A stretch of 64,000 nucleotides of DNA from Scatosoma sp045613545 (GCA_045613545.1 JAZLBD010000007.1:1-64000); one strand, 5' to 3'; positions 22,190 through 30,561 are shown, counted from the first letter of the stretch. A program made the numbers and translations. The notes: generated by a model not told the origin, from the sequence alone.

Positions 22190-22696
22190 TCATTTTTTTA
22201 GTTCCGACCATTTATGCTCGTGTAGTTCCCCCTCTTCGAGCAAGTTTTGAAAATCGGTTTGGCGAAGCGCCTCGTATAAGGCAATCGCCACGGAATTGCT
22301 TAAATTGAGCGACCGCGCCTTAGAAAACATCGGAATACGTAAACAAAACGGTTCGTTTTCCATCAAAAGTTCTTCTGGAAGCCCTCTTGTTTCCTTGCCG
22401 AACACGAGGAAATCTCCCTCCTTAAAAGAAACGTCGCAGTGGCGCTTTCTCGCTTTCGTCGTGAAAAAATAAAAGTTCGCTTGCGGATTTTTTTCTTTCA
22501 GCTCGGCAAAGCTGTCGTAATAGCGCACGTCTACGAGATGCCAATAATCGAGCCCTGCCCTCTTCAAATATTTATCGGAAACCTCAAACCCAAGCGGGCG
22601 GACCATATGCAAAACCGTCCCCGTCGCGCCACAAGTTCTTGCGATATTCCCCGCATTTTGCGGAATTTCTGGTTCTATCAATACGATATGAAACAT
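22190..22696 (-). CDS. trmL: tRNA (cytidine(34)-2'-O)-methyltransferase TrmL
   Basis: SPOUT-fold methyltransferase that modifies the wobble base of tRNA-Leu species. The 168-residue protein begins 'MFHIVLIEPEIPQNAGNIAR' and has 'FFTTKA', 'DFLVFGKETRGLP' and the C-terminal knot sequence 'CLRIPMFSKARSLNLSNSVA', all characteristic. The ATG at 22696 is chosen for AAGGAG 6 bases upstream. It follows mntP by 10 bases in the same operon. Confidence 0.93.
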   Translation of the reverse strand: MFHIVLIEPEIPQNAGNIARTCGATGTVLHMVRPLGFEVSDKYLKRAGLDYWHLVDVRYYDSFAELKEKNPQANFYFFTTKARKRHCDVSFKEGDFLVFGKETRGLPEELLMENEPFCLRIPMFSKARSLNLSNSVAIALYEALRQTDFQNLLEEGELHEHKWSELKK

Positions 22697-22706
22697 CTCT
22701 TTCTCC

Positions 22707-23273
22707 TTATAATACGTGTTCGAGCAAAATTTTAAAGCCCATACCAATCAAAATCAGACCGCCAAACGCTTGCGCTTTCTTTTCGAATCTATCGCCGAAT
22801 AGACTCCCGATCTTCACGCCGGCCGCCGAAAATACGCCCGTGACAACGCCGATTAGCGCCACCGAAAGCCAAATATTCACCCCGCCTGCCATCGCAAGCG
22901 AAATCCCAACGGCGAGCGCGTCGATGGAGGTTGCGATCGCCATAACGAGCATCGTCTTAAAGCAAAAATCCCCTTGCCTTTCGCAATCGCACCCCTCTTT
23001 TTTTACCAGCGCCTCTTTGAGCATATTTGCGCCGAGCAGAAAAAGAAGTCCAAATGCTACCCAGTGATCAACCGACTCGATATAGCTGGCAAAAAGGCTC
23101 CCCACCCAAAAACCGATAAACGGCATTAAGGCTTGGAACCCACCAAACCAAAGTCCGCAACTTACCATCGCTTTGGCGTTTGCTTTTTTGACGGATAAAC
23201 CCTTGCATATGGACACGGCGAACGCGTCCATACTCACGCCCACGGCAAGAAGGAGCAATTCATAAAAAGGCAT
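22707..23273 (-). CDS. mntP: Manganese efflux pump MntP
   Basis: Six-TM inner-membrane Mn(II) exporter (DUF204/YebN). The 188-residue protein carries both half-motifs with the essential acidic residue: 'AVGVSMDAFAVSICKG' near the start and 'AIATSIDALAVGISLA' near residue 116. A Cys-containing loop (GCDCERQGDFC) joins the halves. It has a good promoter (23308-23336) and AAGGAG before the ATG. No yybP-ykoY manganese riboswitch is present: the leader is only about 30 bases. Confidence 0.93.
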   Translation of the reverse strand: MPFYELLLLAVGVSMDAFAVSICKGLSVKKANAKAMVSCGLWFGGFQALMPFIGFWVGSLFASYIESVDHWVAFGLLFLLGANMLKEALVKKEGCDCERQGDFCFKTMLVMAIATSIDALAVGISLAMAGGVNIWLSVALIGVVTGVFSAAGVKIGSLFGDRFEKKAQAFGGLILIGMGFKILLEHVL

Positions 23274-23307
23274 ACCTTTTCTCCTTTTTTCTTTTCAAAC
23301 GAATGTT

Positions 23308-23336
23308 ATTGTAGCATGTTTTCCGTACGCTGTCAA
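23308..23336 (-). promoter_or_regulatory. Sigma-A promoter of mntP-trmL
   Basis: Perfect TTGACA (23331-23336), 17-base spacer, TACAAT (23308-23313) on the minus strand. Confidence 0.8.
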
Positions 23337-23443
23337 TCAATTCGCCCACGATCCGCCATTTTTTCCAACGATTGACAACCCCTAAAAAGGATAAAAGAAA
23401 AAACACCCGTGCATACTAACGGTACGAAGCACAGGAGGATTAT

Positions 23444-24040
23444 ATGCAATTTACAAAAACGGAAACATTTCTAAACCTTGCGCGCTCTTTTGCAGGCGAA
23501 TGTCAAGCCGGTATGCGGTATCAGCTGATCGCAAAAACGGCGATGCAAGAGGGGTATAAAACACTTTCAGACGAAATTAAGAAAATTGCCAAGAATGAAA
23601 CCAACCACGCACGCCGGTTTTTCGAATGTTTACAAACGTACGGCGGAAGCAAGGAGAATATTCATTTGGACTCAGGGTATCCATTTCACGCGGGAACGCT
23701 CGTAGAGGGGCTTAAGTTTGCGGCAATGGACGAAAATAGTGAATCGACGGAGATTTATCCGACTTTTGCTAAAATTGCAAAAGAAGAAGGCTTTAACGAC
23801 GTTGCCTCTCTTTATAAAATGATCGCAAAAGTGGAAGAAACCCACAAGATCGTTTTCGAATATTTGTATGAAAGTGTGAAAAACGGTACTTTATACAAAT
23901 CGGACAAAGCCATGATTTGGATTTGTAGCGAATGTGGTCATATGCATTCGAGCAAGGAAGCTTGGAAAGTTTGTCCGCTTTGCAACCACGAACAAGGGTA
24001 CGTGGAATTACACCTTCCGTTTGAAGGCATTAAACTCTAA
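23444..24040 (+). CDS. Rubrerythrin (first copy)
   Basis: Non-haem iron peroxidase that reduces hydrogen peroxide in anaerobes. The 198-residue protein has a ferritin-like diiron domain with helices carrying 'FAGECQAGMRYQ', 'NETNHARRFFEC' (ExxH) and 'VEETHKIVFEYL', and a C-terminal rubredoxin domain with 'CSECGHMHSSKEAWKVCPLC'. ACAGGAGGATTAT precedes the ATG. Two small genes follow before the terminator at 24309. A second rubrerythrin is at 57823. The PerR-like regulator nearby is a candidate controller. Confidence 0.93.
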   Translation: MQFTKTETFLNLARSFAGECQAGMRYQLIAKTAMQEGYKTLSDEIKKIAKNETNHARRFFECLQTYGGSKENIHLDSGYPFHAGTLVEGLKFAAMDENSESTEIYPTFAKIAKEEGFNDVASLYKMIAKVEETHKIVFEYLYESVKNGTLYKSDKAMIWICSECGHMHSSKEAWKVCPLCNHEQGYVELHLPFEGIKL

Positions 24041-24065
24041 CGCTTTATAAAATAAGGAGAAAATT

Positions 24066-24170
24066 ATGAAAAACAAGAATCAAAAAACCAACAACAAACA
24101 AAACAAGACGCAAAAAAATTGTGGTAGACACAGCGACAAGTCGTATGGCAGTGAAAAAGAAAGCGACTAA
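24066..24170 (+). CDS. 34-residue Asn/Lys/Gln-rich peptide
   Basis: A strong AAGGAGAAAATT ribosome site precedes the ATG, 25 bases after rubrerythrin. The first 18 residues are almost only Lys, Asn, Gln and Thr, then 'CGRHSDKSYGSEKESD' with one Cys. Low-complexity Asn/Lys-rich micropeptides of this type are common unannotated small proteins in Clostridia (from memory). It overlaps the next frame. Function unknown. Confidence 0.55.
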   Translation: MKNKNQKTNNKQNKTQKNCGRHSDKSYGSEKESD

Positions 24171-24303
24171 CAAAACGATGCGCCCGACGAAAAAAGCATT
24201 GGAGCTGGTCTCTATGACCTCGCGGGCGGACGTTGCAGGCAGTTATACGGGAAACCCCGTTCGTAAAGGGGAAAAACCCTCGCAAGACGCGGACGACCTT
24301 TAA
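24145..24303 (+). CDS. 52-residue small protein with a 'QDADDL' tail
   Basis: In another frame, overlapping the previous peptide gene, a frame open from GTG at 24121 (ATG at 24145) encodes a Lys-rich start and ends 'GSYTGNPVRKGEKPSQDADDL'. The 'GSYTG.P....E.P.QDADDL' ending matches a tail I recall on many clostridial small proteins, so this frame is likely real. The start is uncertain; translation may be coupled to, or frameshifted from, the preceding peptide. The terminator follows 5 bases after the stop. Confidence 0.55.
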   Translation: MAVKKKATNKTMRPTKKALELVSMTSRADVAGSYTGNPVRKGEKPSQDADDL

Positions 24304-24308
24304 AAACA

Positions 24309-24342
24309 CCCCCCGACCGTTCAAGGTCGGGGGGCGCTTTTT
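24309..24342 (+). terminator. Terminator of the rubrerythrin operon
   Basis: Perfect 10-bp G/C stem CCCCCCGACC/GGTCGGGGGG with a 6-base loop, followed by CGCTTTTT. Confidence 0.88.
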
Positions 24343-25117
24343 ACTTTCCTAAAAGTATTTTCTTTCGCTTTTTTGCAAATTTTCCTAAAACGAACCCCGT
24401 CAGCATAATCGCGCCGACGAACGCAAGCCCTATAAAGTTCACTTGATCGTATCCACCAAGCATAAAAATAAACAACAGCTCGGAAAAGACGTAATAATAC
24501 AAATTATTAAGACGGTTCATTTTTAACTGCTTTAAAATCTCTTGCGCTTGATCGTTCACCCTGCTCTTGCGCATTTCCGAAACATAATATCCGTCGAATT
24601 TTACAATCCAACCGATTTTTTTGCATAAGTCTTTCACAGTGATATACACAAGCGCAACCGACCACACGGCAATCAAAAGCCTGAACGCGATTATATACGA
24701 CTCAGAATAATCTCCTTTTACAAGATCTTTAATCGTTTCGTAGCAGAGAGTAAACAAGGAAAAATTTTCCTTACGGACGATTCGCTCTCCGTTTACCGTC
24801 TGCGAATACACGTTGACGAACACGGGCAAAAAAATCAATAAGATCATTGCCAACAGGGCAAGTCCTGACGATACCGCTTCCAAAAGAGTATAATTACGGA
24901 ATTTTTCTTTTTTTTCCGTATCTTGATCAACTTCCACAACTCTTTCAGTTCCGTCTTTTAAAGGCACGGAAAAATCCGCCTTTGCCTGCGCAATAGACTT
25001 TGCTACGGGAACGGGATTCTTCTCCGTCGGCTTTTGAAAGCTTCTAATTTCTTTTCCGCAAGTCGGGCAAAAACACATTCCGTCCGCCGTCTTGTTTCCA
25101 CAATAAGGACAATACAT
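24341..25117 (-). CDS. Zinc-ribbon membrane protein of unknown function
   Basis: A 258-residue protein with an N-terminal zinc ribbon (CPYCGNKTADGMCFCPTCG, residues 3-21), a charged linker to about residue 70, and four predicted TM segments (about 80-102, 143-163, 208-225, 229-246). The ribbon should be cytosolic. Such 'zinc-ribbon plus TM' proteins are frequent in Firmicutes, but no function can be assigned. GAGAGAAAAA precedes the ATG. The next gene on the strand, also a membrane protein, is frameshifted. Confidence 0.75.
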   Translation of the reverse strand: MYCPYCGNKTADGMCFCPTCGKEIRSFQKPTEKNPVPVAKSIAQAKADFSVPLKDGTERVVEVDQDTEKKEKFRNYTLLEAVSSGLALLAMILLIFLPVFVNVYSQTVNGERIVRKENFSLFTLCYETIKDLVKGDYSESYIIAFRLLIAVWSVALVYITVKDLCKKIGWIVKFDGYYVSEMRKSRVNDQAQEILKQLKMNRLNNLYYYVFSELLFIFMLGGYDQVNFIGLAFVGAIMLTGFVLGKFAKKRKKILLGK

Positions 25118-25142
25118 ATTTTTTCTCTCCTATATAATTTTT

Positions 25143-25767
25143 TTATATCCGTTTATCGTATTCTTCGCGATCGTAATCGCGCCCGCCGCAAACGGAAAAA
25201 ACTAGCTCCGTCGTTTTCTCCGTTTGCTTATAGACGTATCCTTTCGTTGCATATTCATAAAATTCGTATCTCGTACCGATCTTTTTTTCTTTGCTTGCCC
25301 CATACTTCATTGTATTGATCAAGCCGCACGAAGAACATTTTCTTACACCAAAACATTTATGATACCAAAGCCAACGTACGGCGAGCGGATACGCGCAACT
25401 TAAAGACAAACAAACCGTTCTTAAAAAGCCGTAAGAAACGCCTACTTGATTGTAAAAAAAGATCACACCCAAAAACGCAAACGGTATTGATAAACCGGTA
25501 AAATCCTCTTCCTCGGTAAATCTTCCCCGATTTATACCCTAAAATATACGTAGGTAAAAAATGTACGCTCAAAAAAACCGCAGTCCCTGCCAGCATAATC
25601 AAAACCCGCAAAAAACCGTCAAAAAAGCCGAGTCCAAGAGAACGACCGCTCAAAAATTCCGTTAAAATCCATATACTAGCCACCCCGATTCCACACCCTG
25701 CAAAATAACCGAGCACAAGCACGATCGGAGATGAGTAGCTTGCATATTCCGTTTTCGAAAGTTCCAT
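25143..25767 (-). pseudogene. Membrane protein gene split by a frameshift
   Basis: Two overlapping frames look like one gene. The first (25767 down to 25357) starts 'MELSKTEYASYSSPIVLVLG', has two TM segments and 'FLPTYILGYKSGKIYRG', then loses hydrophobic pattern. The second (open from about 25530 to 25143) reads 'RFTEEEDFTGLSIPFAFLG', more TM-like sequence, then 'CFGVRKCSSCGLINTMKYG'. A one-base change around 25510-25530, near a GGGG run, would join them into a protein of about 205 residues with three to four TM segments and a CxxCG pair. Either a real inactivating mutation or a sequencing/assembly error. Function unknown. Confidence 0.55.
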
Positions 25768-25782
25768 ACTTTTTATCCTTTA

Positions 25783-25813
25783 AAAAGAAAATGCGCCAAC
25801 CGAAGTTGACGCA
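25783..25813 (-). terminator. Terminator-like hairpin in the leader of the split membrane gene
   Basis: TGCGTCAAC/GTTGGCGCA with a TTCG loop and TTTTCTTTTT on the minus strand, ending about 15 bases before the gene start. It could attenuate the transcript from the promoter at 26004. Confidence 0.55.
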
Positions 25814-25873
25814 CCCAAAGACGCAAACTCCGATTGCCGCTAAACAAATTGAACCAGAGCGGGATAAATCCTG

Positions 25874-25928
25874 CATACTGAAAAGTTGGAATTTGCGTTT
25901 TTGACAAATCTCTATCCTTTTCAGTATG
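25874..25928. other. 12-bp perfect inverted repeat in a leader
   Basis: CATACTGAAAAG (25874-25885) and CTTTTCAGTATG (25917-25928) enclose 31 bases. It lies in the 235-base leader between the promoter at 26004 and the split membrane gene, upstream of the terminator-like hairpin. Confidence 0.6.
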
Positions 25929-26003
25929 GCGGAAAGAAGAGTATATACTCCCTAAAAAGAAAAATACCCCAAACTCTGTTTATTCAATTTGTTTAGCATA
26001 CAC

Positions 26004-26032
26004 AGTATAACACATTTTTGTTGGCATTGCAA
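26004..26032 (-). promoter_or_regulatory. Promoter for the split membrane gene region
   Basis: TTGCAA (26027-26032), 17-base spacer, TATACT (26004-26009) on the minus strand. Confidence 0.65.
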
Positions 26033-26051
26033 GTGTTTTCGCCGTGCAACC

Positions 26052-26088
26052 TAAAAAATACCGCTACGCTTTTTTAAAGCGTAGCGGT
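26052..26088 (-). terminator. Terminator of the acidic zinc-ribbon gene
   Basis: ACCGCTACGCTTT/AAAGCGTAGCGGT, 13-bp stem with a 3-base loop, followed by ATTTTTT on the minus strand. Confidence 0.85.
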
Positions 26089-26107
26089 AAGCATAGTTTA
26101 TTTTTAT

Positions 26108-26584
26108 TTAGAAATCGACGTCGTCGTCTTCGTCGTCGTCTTCCTCGTCGTCATCGTCGAGAGAGTAATCGTCTGCGGAAACGTATTCGAAATCGTCTTC
26201 GTAAGTCGTTTCCTCTTCTTCCTCCTCTTCCTCTTCTTCGAGTTCTTCGTCTTCGAATTCCGTTTCGGGAATATCCACGTCTAAATCTTCCGCGTCTTCG
26301 TCGAGGTAGCTACGCCAAGCGTCGTCCTTTTCGGGGTCTTCCGTTTCTTCCTCTTCGTATTGCGTTTTCTTTTTACAACTATCGCACATCTTTTCGCCGA
26401 GCTTCATATAATTCTCACCGCAGATCGGACAAATTTCCGTTTCGAGCGCTGCTTCATCTTCGTCGAGATCGTCTGCAAACGTTTTTGCCCCCGACATCTC
26501 TTTGATACATACGTCACAGTATTCTTGTGTTTCCTCGTCGATGTAGTTGAGCTCACATCTCGGGCATAAAATATATTTTGCCAT
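26108..26584 (-). CDS. Zinc-ribbon protein with a long acidic tail
   Basis: A 158-residue cytosolic protein. Two zinc-binding clusters are visible: CPRC plus CDVC (residues 7-10 and about 23-26), and CPICG plus CDSC (about 52-72). From about residue 82 it is almost all Glu, Asp and a few aromatic residues, ending in an Asp/Glu run of about 20. The ATG at 26584 follows GAGGGGAATAAG. It has a good promoter of its own. The acidic tail could mimic nucleic acid or mediate protein contacts; no family name can be given. Confidence 0.75.
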   Translation of the reverse strand: MAKYILCPRCELNYIDEETQEYCDVCIKEMSGAKTFADDLDEDEAALETEICPICGENYMKLGEKMCDSCKKKTQYEEEETEDPEKDDAWRSYLDEDAEDLDVDIPETEFEDEELEEEEEEEEEETTYEDDFEYVSADDYSLDDDDEEDDDEDDDVDF

Positions 26585-26631
26585 CTTATTCCCCTCGTTT
26601 AATTGATTTGACGTCACCGTCATTTTGCTAT

Positions 26632-26660
26632 ATTATATTGATATTTTTCATTTTTGTAAA
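26632..26660 (-). promoter_or_regulatory. Promoter of the acidic zinc-ribbon gene
   Basis: TTTACA (26655-26660), 17-base spacer, TATAAT (26632-26637) on the minus strand. Confidence 0.75.
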
Positions 26661-26712
26661 CTGTTTTTCAATCCTTTTTCATAAATAATGAAAAAATTTT
26701 TTATGGAAAAGC

Positions 26713-26748
26713 TAAAAAAAGGCGCGTTCCACTCAGGAATGCGCCTTT
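26713..26748 (-). terminator. Terminator of the large lipoprotein gene
   Basis: AAAGGCGCATTCC/GGAACGCGCCTTT stem (one mismatch) with a 5-base loop and T7 on the minus strand, directly after the stop at 26754. Confidence 0.85.
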
Positions 26749-26753
26749 CGTTT

Positions 26754-29006
26754 TTAATCTTTCGTTTCTTCCGACTCTTCCTCGGTCGCGTATACGTCGA
26801 TCGATTTGTCGTCGCGCACGTCGATCTTGGAGCGTTTTTTCACTCTCGTTGCTTCGAGATCTGCTTTGAGCTTCGCCTTCTTTTTCAAGGTCTTCACAAC
26901 GGGAATCCCGACGGCTACCCCGATAGCGACGAGTCCTACAATAATCCCAACCGTCGTCCAAATAATCTTCGCCACGTTGTTTTCCGTTCCGTCAAGAACG
27001 GGCAACGGTTCGATGAAATCCGCCGAATTCCAAACGTCGTCCATCGCTTCCAAATCCTCGCTCTTTACCACGCCGAGAATTTGATAGTAATAACTTTCCA
27101 CGTTGTAATAGTTTTCGCCGTCTTTGAACTTATCATGGGTGGTGAACGCCGTAAACTCTTCCAATTGCGCTTTGCTATAACGGTAGTAATCGCTATACCC
27201 AGCCTCTTTCGCCTCTGCAAGGAACTCGTCGAACGCTTTCGTCTCGCCGGTGCGGAAGTAGTAGCGGAGCAATTTTGCAAAGCGGGATTCGTCTGCGTCA
27301 AACTCTGCGATAAATTCTTCCACTTCTTGCTTCTTTTCGTTCAAGTTTTTCAGTTCTTCGTAGGTCATAAGCCCATCCGCGCCCGAACCGCTCATATCCA
27401 CGACGTTGATATAGTTGAATGCGACCGAACCGTAGGATTGCGCGTTGCAATAAAGGAGGGTATCTCCTGCGACGATTTCGGGATTATACCACGCTTTATT
27501 CCAGTCGATATCGAGGATTTGCAAAGGCTTGTAATCGTCGCTCGTCGTAAGCCCCGTATAATCGTCTTTCCCGCCCGTGTAGTCCACTCTATAAAGCGAG
27601 TTCCCGTTCGTACCCGTGCCGTAGTAATACAAATAATTCCCTTGGATATAGAGAAGGGACGTGGACGTTGCGGAGGGAACGAGCAACATAGATTCCTTTT
27701 CCGTTCCGTCAAAGTTCGCGATCGTCTTATAAATCTTGCCGTCCGTCACATGCAAATAGAAACGGTTTCCGTTTTCCGTTCCGTAGATCGCGCCTGCCGA
27801 CGCTTTCGTCGTAGAGAGGGCGAGCAAGGGAATGGATTGATTGTTTTGCGAGGACATCCACGTAGGAGCACCGTCGCGTTTTTCGTCCGTCAAATAGTAG
27901 AGGGAACTGCCGTCGCCGTCCGACGAGGACGCGTTCACTTCCTTTCTCGTGAAGAGAAGCTCGTTATCCGAGTAGCTTTGAATCGCGTACGTATAGCCGT
28001 TGGGCGTTGCGGGAGCGACTTCCGTATCTTGGTTGTATTGCGTGACGGGGGAAGACGTGGGGTTATATCCTCTTCCGTCGAGCACGAGCGTCCCCAGATT
28101 GACGTAGGGGAAGGTCGTGTAATCGTCCGCTTGATAACCTTTTAAGTTATCCGACAAATAGTCGTGATCAAACGAGTAAGTATAGCCGTTGCTTACCGTG
28201 TAGGAAACGACGTCGCCGTCCTTATCCACTTCTGCCGTAGCGTCTGCTCTAACCGAATAAATTTGGTTATATTTCGCCGTCACGGGCGTATCGCTATCGA
28301 TCCCCTCAGTCACGCTCATCATATAGTAGACGGAAGGATTTTCTAAATCAAATTTATCAAAATAGAAAGCGTTGCTCGTAGCGCCTTTTACGAGCGCCGT
28401 CTTCGTTCTCGTTTCCGTGTTGAAAGAATAGAGAGTGTTGTCGGTGGTATCTACGTACACGCAATATACGACGTCGTCCACTTCCACGAAACGGTATTTC
28501 GTCGTGTTGTTTTCCAAACGGAAATAGTAATCTTTGATTGCTTTTTCGGAAGAAGAGCCGTCGATTTTTGCGCTATGAAAACTCAAATAGGAGTTTGCAA
28601 TCGAGCCGTCGCGTTCTTTTTCCGTCGTAGGAGACGCAAAGTACACGGAGTCGCCGTAGAGGAACACTCCCGCCGTTTTGTCTTGCGCGACGAAAAGGGA
28701 AGGAACGACCGTTTCCACTTCGTCGTATGCGTGAGCGTCCAAGTTCGCCTTGGAAATTCTCATGAGCGCGCCTTTTTCCACGTCGCCGAGGGTGTTGTCC
28801 GCGGTGTACTCTTCACTTCCGTTAATAAAATAGACGTAGTCCCCTTTTTCCACCGCAAAACCGCCGTTGGAGACGACTTCTCCCTCTACTCCCGTCAAAT
28901 GTTTCGGGACGTACGAAGAAGAGGAACAGCCCACGAGGGACGTTGCCGTCGCGCAAACGAGCGCCGCGATGAGTAAACTCGTCGTTTTTTTGCCTATATT
29001 TCGCAT
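26754..29006 (-). CDS. Large lipoprotein with C-terminal transmembrane anchor, possible beta-propeller
   Basis: A 750-residue exported protein. The signal peptide ends in the lipobox 'SLVGC' (Cys27). The outer part (about 28-540) has many short repeats with a 'G..LY....G' / 'VYYMMSV' pattern, as in beta-propeller proteins. It is followed by a helical region (about 550-670). Residues about 692-715 ('IIWTTVGIIVGLVAIGVAVG') form a TM segment followed by a charged cytoplasmic tail. So both ends are membrane-bound. AAGGAG lies 9 bases before the ATG. Architecture is shared with the protein at 47354. Function unknown; a sensor or envelope-assembly role is only a guess. Confidence 0.7.
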   Translation of the reverse strand: MRNIGKKTTSLLIAALVCATATSLVGCSSSSYVPKHLTGVEGEVVSNGGFAVEKGDYVYFINGSEEYTADNTLGDVEKGALMRISKANLDAHAYDEVETVVPSLFVAQDKTAGVFLYGDSVYFASPTTEKERDGSIANSYLSFHSAKIDGSSSEKAIKDYYFRLENNTTKYRFVEVDDVVYCVYVDTTDNTLYSFNTETRTKTALVKGATSNAFYFDKFDLENPSVYYMMSVTEGIDSDTPVTAKYNQIYSVRADATAEVDKDGDVVSYTVSNGYTYSFDHDYLSDNLKGYQADDYTTFPYVNLGTLVLDGRGYNPTSSPVTQYNQDTEVAPATPNGYTYAIQSYSDNELLFTRKEVNASSSDGDGSSLYYLTDEKRDGAPTWMSSQNNQSIPLLALSTTKASAGAIYGTENGNRFYLHVTDGKIYKTIANFDGTEKESMLLVPSATSTSLLYIQGNYLYYYGTGTNGNSLYRVDYTGGKDDYTGLTTSDDYKPLQILDIDWNKAWYNPEIVAGDTLLYCNAQSYGSVAFNYINVVDMSGSGADGLMTYEELKNLNEKKQEVEEFIAEFDADESRFAKLLRYYFRTGETKAFDEFLAEAKEAGYSDYYRYSKAQLEEFTAFTTHDKFKDGENYYNVESYYYQILGVVKSEDLEAMDDVWNSADFIEPLPVLDGTENNVAKIIWTTVGIIVGLVAIGVAVGIPVVKTLKKKAKLKADLEATRVKKRSKIDVRDDKSIDVYATEEESEETKD

Positions 29007-29177
29007 TGTTTACAGCTCCTTGCTTATTTCGTATTAAAAAAGAAAACACTCTTCCGCATTTTCTATCGCTTTTACGCATATTCTATTATATATCAATTTC
29101 AAAATCAACGCAACCAAAAACAAAGCGTTTTTTGCTTTTTAATGGAATTTTCTTAAAAAATCGGGGGTTTTTTGTCT

Positions 29178-29363
29178 ATGGAAACGTTTGGAATTCTCAA
29201 TCTTTTGAAATCCGTCCTTGAAAAAGGGCAAGAAACTTCCTCCTCGCCTACGGCGGAAGAAGAAAAAACACCGCCGATCGAGCCCGTTGAAAAGGAGCAT
29301 AACGCGTTTTTGGAGCTCATGGAAAAACACGATAAAATCTCTCGACAAATCAAGCGTAAATAG
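29178..29363 (+). CDS. 61-residue small cytosolic protein, helical C-terminus
   Basis: The frame starts 'METFGILNLLKSVLEKGQ', has a Ser/Pro/Glu linker and ends 'FLELMEKHDKISRQIKRK'. The ending resembles small clostridial proteins with a '.FLE....HD..SR.IK' tail (from memory). The ribosome site is weak (CGGGGG), and a TTG two codons upstream is an alternative start. A clean terminator follows the stop at once, which supports expression. Function unknown. Confidence 0.5.
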   Translation: METFGILNLLKSVLEKGQETSSSPTAEEEKTPPIEPVEKEHNAFLELMEKHDKISRQIKRK

Positions 29364-29396
29364 AAAAGCGTAGCCGTCAAAAGCTACGCTTTTTTT
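29364..29396 (+). terminator. Terminator between convergent genes
   Basis: AAAAGCGTAGC/GCTACGCTTTT, 11-bp stem with an 8-base loop, then TTT. The minus-strand side also ends in T-rich sequence and could serve the convergent PTS-like gene. Confidence 0.8.
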
Positions 29397-30498
29397 ATTT
29401 TTCCGACAGAGAAAGTTGCATATCCCCCTCTTTGATCCACCCCCACTTTTTCATCGGCAGATAAAAAGCATAGCTCAAAACCGCCGGTAATACGAGGGTG
29501 ATCAAAGGCACGCCGATCCACTGCAGAGGGGTAGCGGATCCGCTTGCCAAAAGGTCGGATATAATCCCGATAGGTCCGACAAACCCGCATGTTCCCATAC
29601 CCGCCGAAACGCCCGTACAAGGCAACTTGAAAAGGGAGGCGGAAAGAGATCCGCCCACCGCGGAGGCGAGGATTGGAGGCAACCAGATACGAGGATTTTT
29701 CACGATATTCCCCATTTGGAGCATAGACGTTCCAAGACCTTGAGCGATCAGTCCGCCCAGCTTGTTTTCACGGTAGGAAATCACGGCAAACCCAATCATT
29801 TGCGCGCAACAGCCAGCCGCCGCCGCGCCACCTGCCACCCCTTGAATGGAAATCATCGCGCAAAGAGCCGCCGAAGAAATCGGGAGGGTCAACACGACGC
29901 CGACGACGACGCCGACGATCGCGCCCATAAAAATCGGGTAGAGCGCCGTTGCGACGTTGACGAAATCTCCAATGATATACATCAGCCAAGCAATCGGGAA
30001 ACAGAGCAGTTTTACCGCCCCAAACCCAACGAGCAAGGTGACTAAGGGAGTGACTAAAATATCCACGGGCGTTTCTTTAGAAACGAGTTTCCCTATCTCC
30101 GTGGCAACGAGGGCGCACAAAAACGCGCCTGCGGGCCCCGCCGTCACGGGAGAGGTTAAATCTCCCCAAGTAAAACCCATACCGTTCCCCATCGCGCCCA
30201 CGACTCCTACGCTAAATAGGACGAGGGGCGGGGCTTGCAATTTATAGGCGACGGCAATCCCAAGCGCCACGCCCGTCGCCGATATTGCAAAACTTGCAAG
30301 ATCGAAAAGAAAATCCAGCTTGGCGTACGTGGCAACCGTTTCCAAAATCGTCCCCATCAAAAGGGTGGCGAAAAGCCCCAACGCCATCGCGCCCATTACG
30401 TCCACGAAATAAAATTTCGCCGACAAGCGAACCCCCTTTTTTTGGAGGAATCTTCTAAATTTTCCGCTTTGTTTCTTTTGCTCTACTTCTTCTTCCAT
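29395..30498 (-). CDS. PTS_EIIC-like (PF13303-type) membrane transporter
   Basis: A 367-residue polytopic membrane protein with about ten TM segments. 'FYFVDVMGAMALGLFATLLM', 'MGNGMGFTWGDLTSPVTAGPAGAFL' and 'GTCGFVGPIGI' fit the EIIC_2 family, which lacks the EIIA and EIIB partners nearby; substrate unknown. The Met at 30498 is chosen for AGAGGAT 8 bases upstream and because the promoter at 30532 lies just before it; longer frames would run through the promoter. The N-terminus is a charged cytosolic stretch of about 25 residues. Confidence 0.8.
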   Translation of the reverse strand: MEEEVEQKKQSGKFRRFLQKKGVRLSAKFYFVDVMGAMALGLFATLLMGTILETVATYAKLDFLFDLASFAISATGVALGIAVAYKLQAPPLVLFSVGVVGAMGNGMGFTWGDLTSPVTAGPAGAFLCALVATEIGKLVSKETPVDILVTPLVTLLVGFGAVKLLCFPIAWLMYIIGDFVNVATALYPIFMGAIVGVVVGVVLTLPISSAALCAMISIQGVAGGAAAAGCCAQMIGFAVISYRENKLGGLIAQGLGTSMLQMGNIVKNPRIWLPPILASAVGGSLSASLFKLPCTGVSAGMGTCGFVGPIGIISDLLASGSATPLQWIGVPLITLVLPAVLSYAFYLPMKKWGWIKEGDMQLSLSEK

Positions 30499-30531
30499 CG
30501 CCGTATCCTCTTTGGTTTGCTTTTGTTTGGT

Positions 30532-30561
30532 AGTATAGCACAAGGGTAATAAAAAAGTCAA
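30532..30561 (-). promoter_or_regulatory. Promoter of the PTS_EIIC-like gene
   Basis: TTGACT (30556-30561), 18-base spacer, TATACT (30532-30537) on the minus strand. Confidence 0.7.

Noticed and set aside
23372..23400. Sigma-A promoter for the first rubrerythrin starting at TTGACA 23372
   Set aside because: A perfect TTGACA is present, but no acceptable -10 lies 16-18 bases downstream; the nearest A/T hexamers have wrong spacing.
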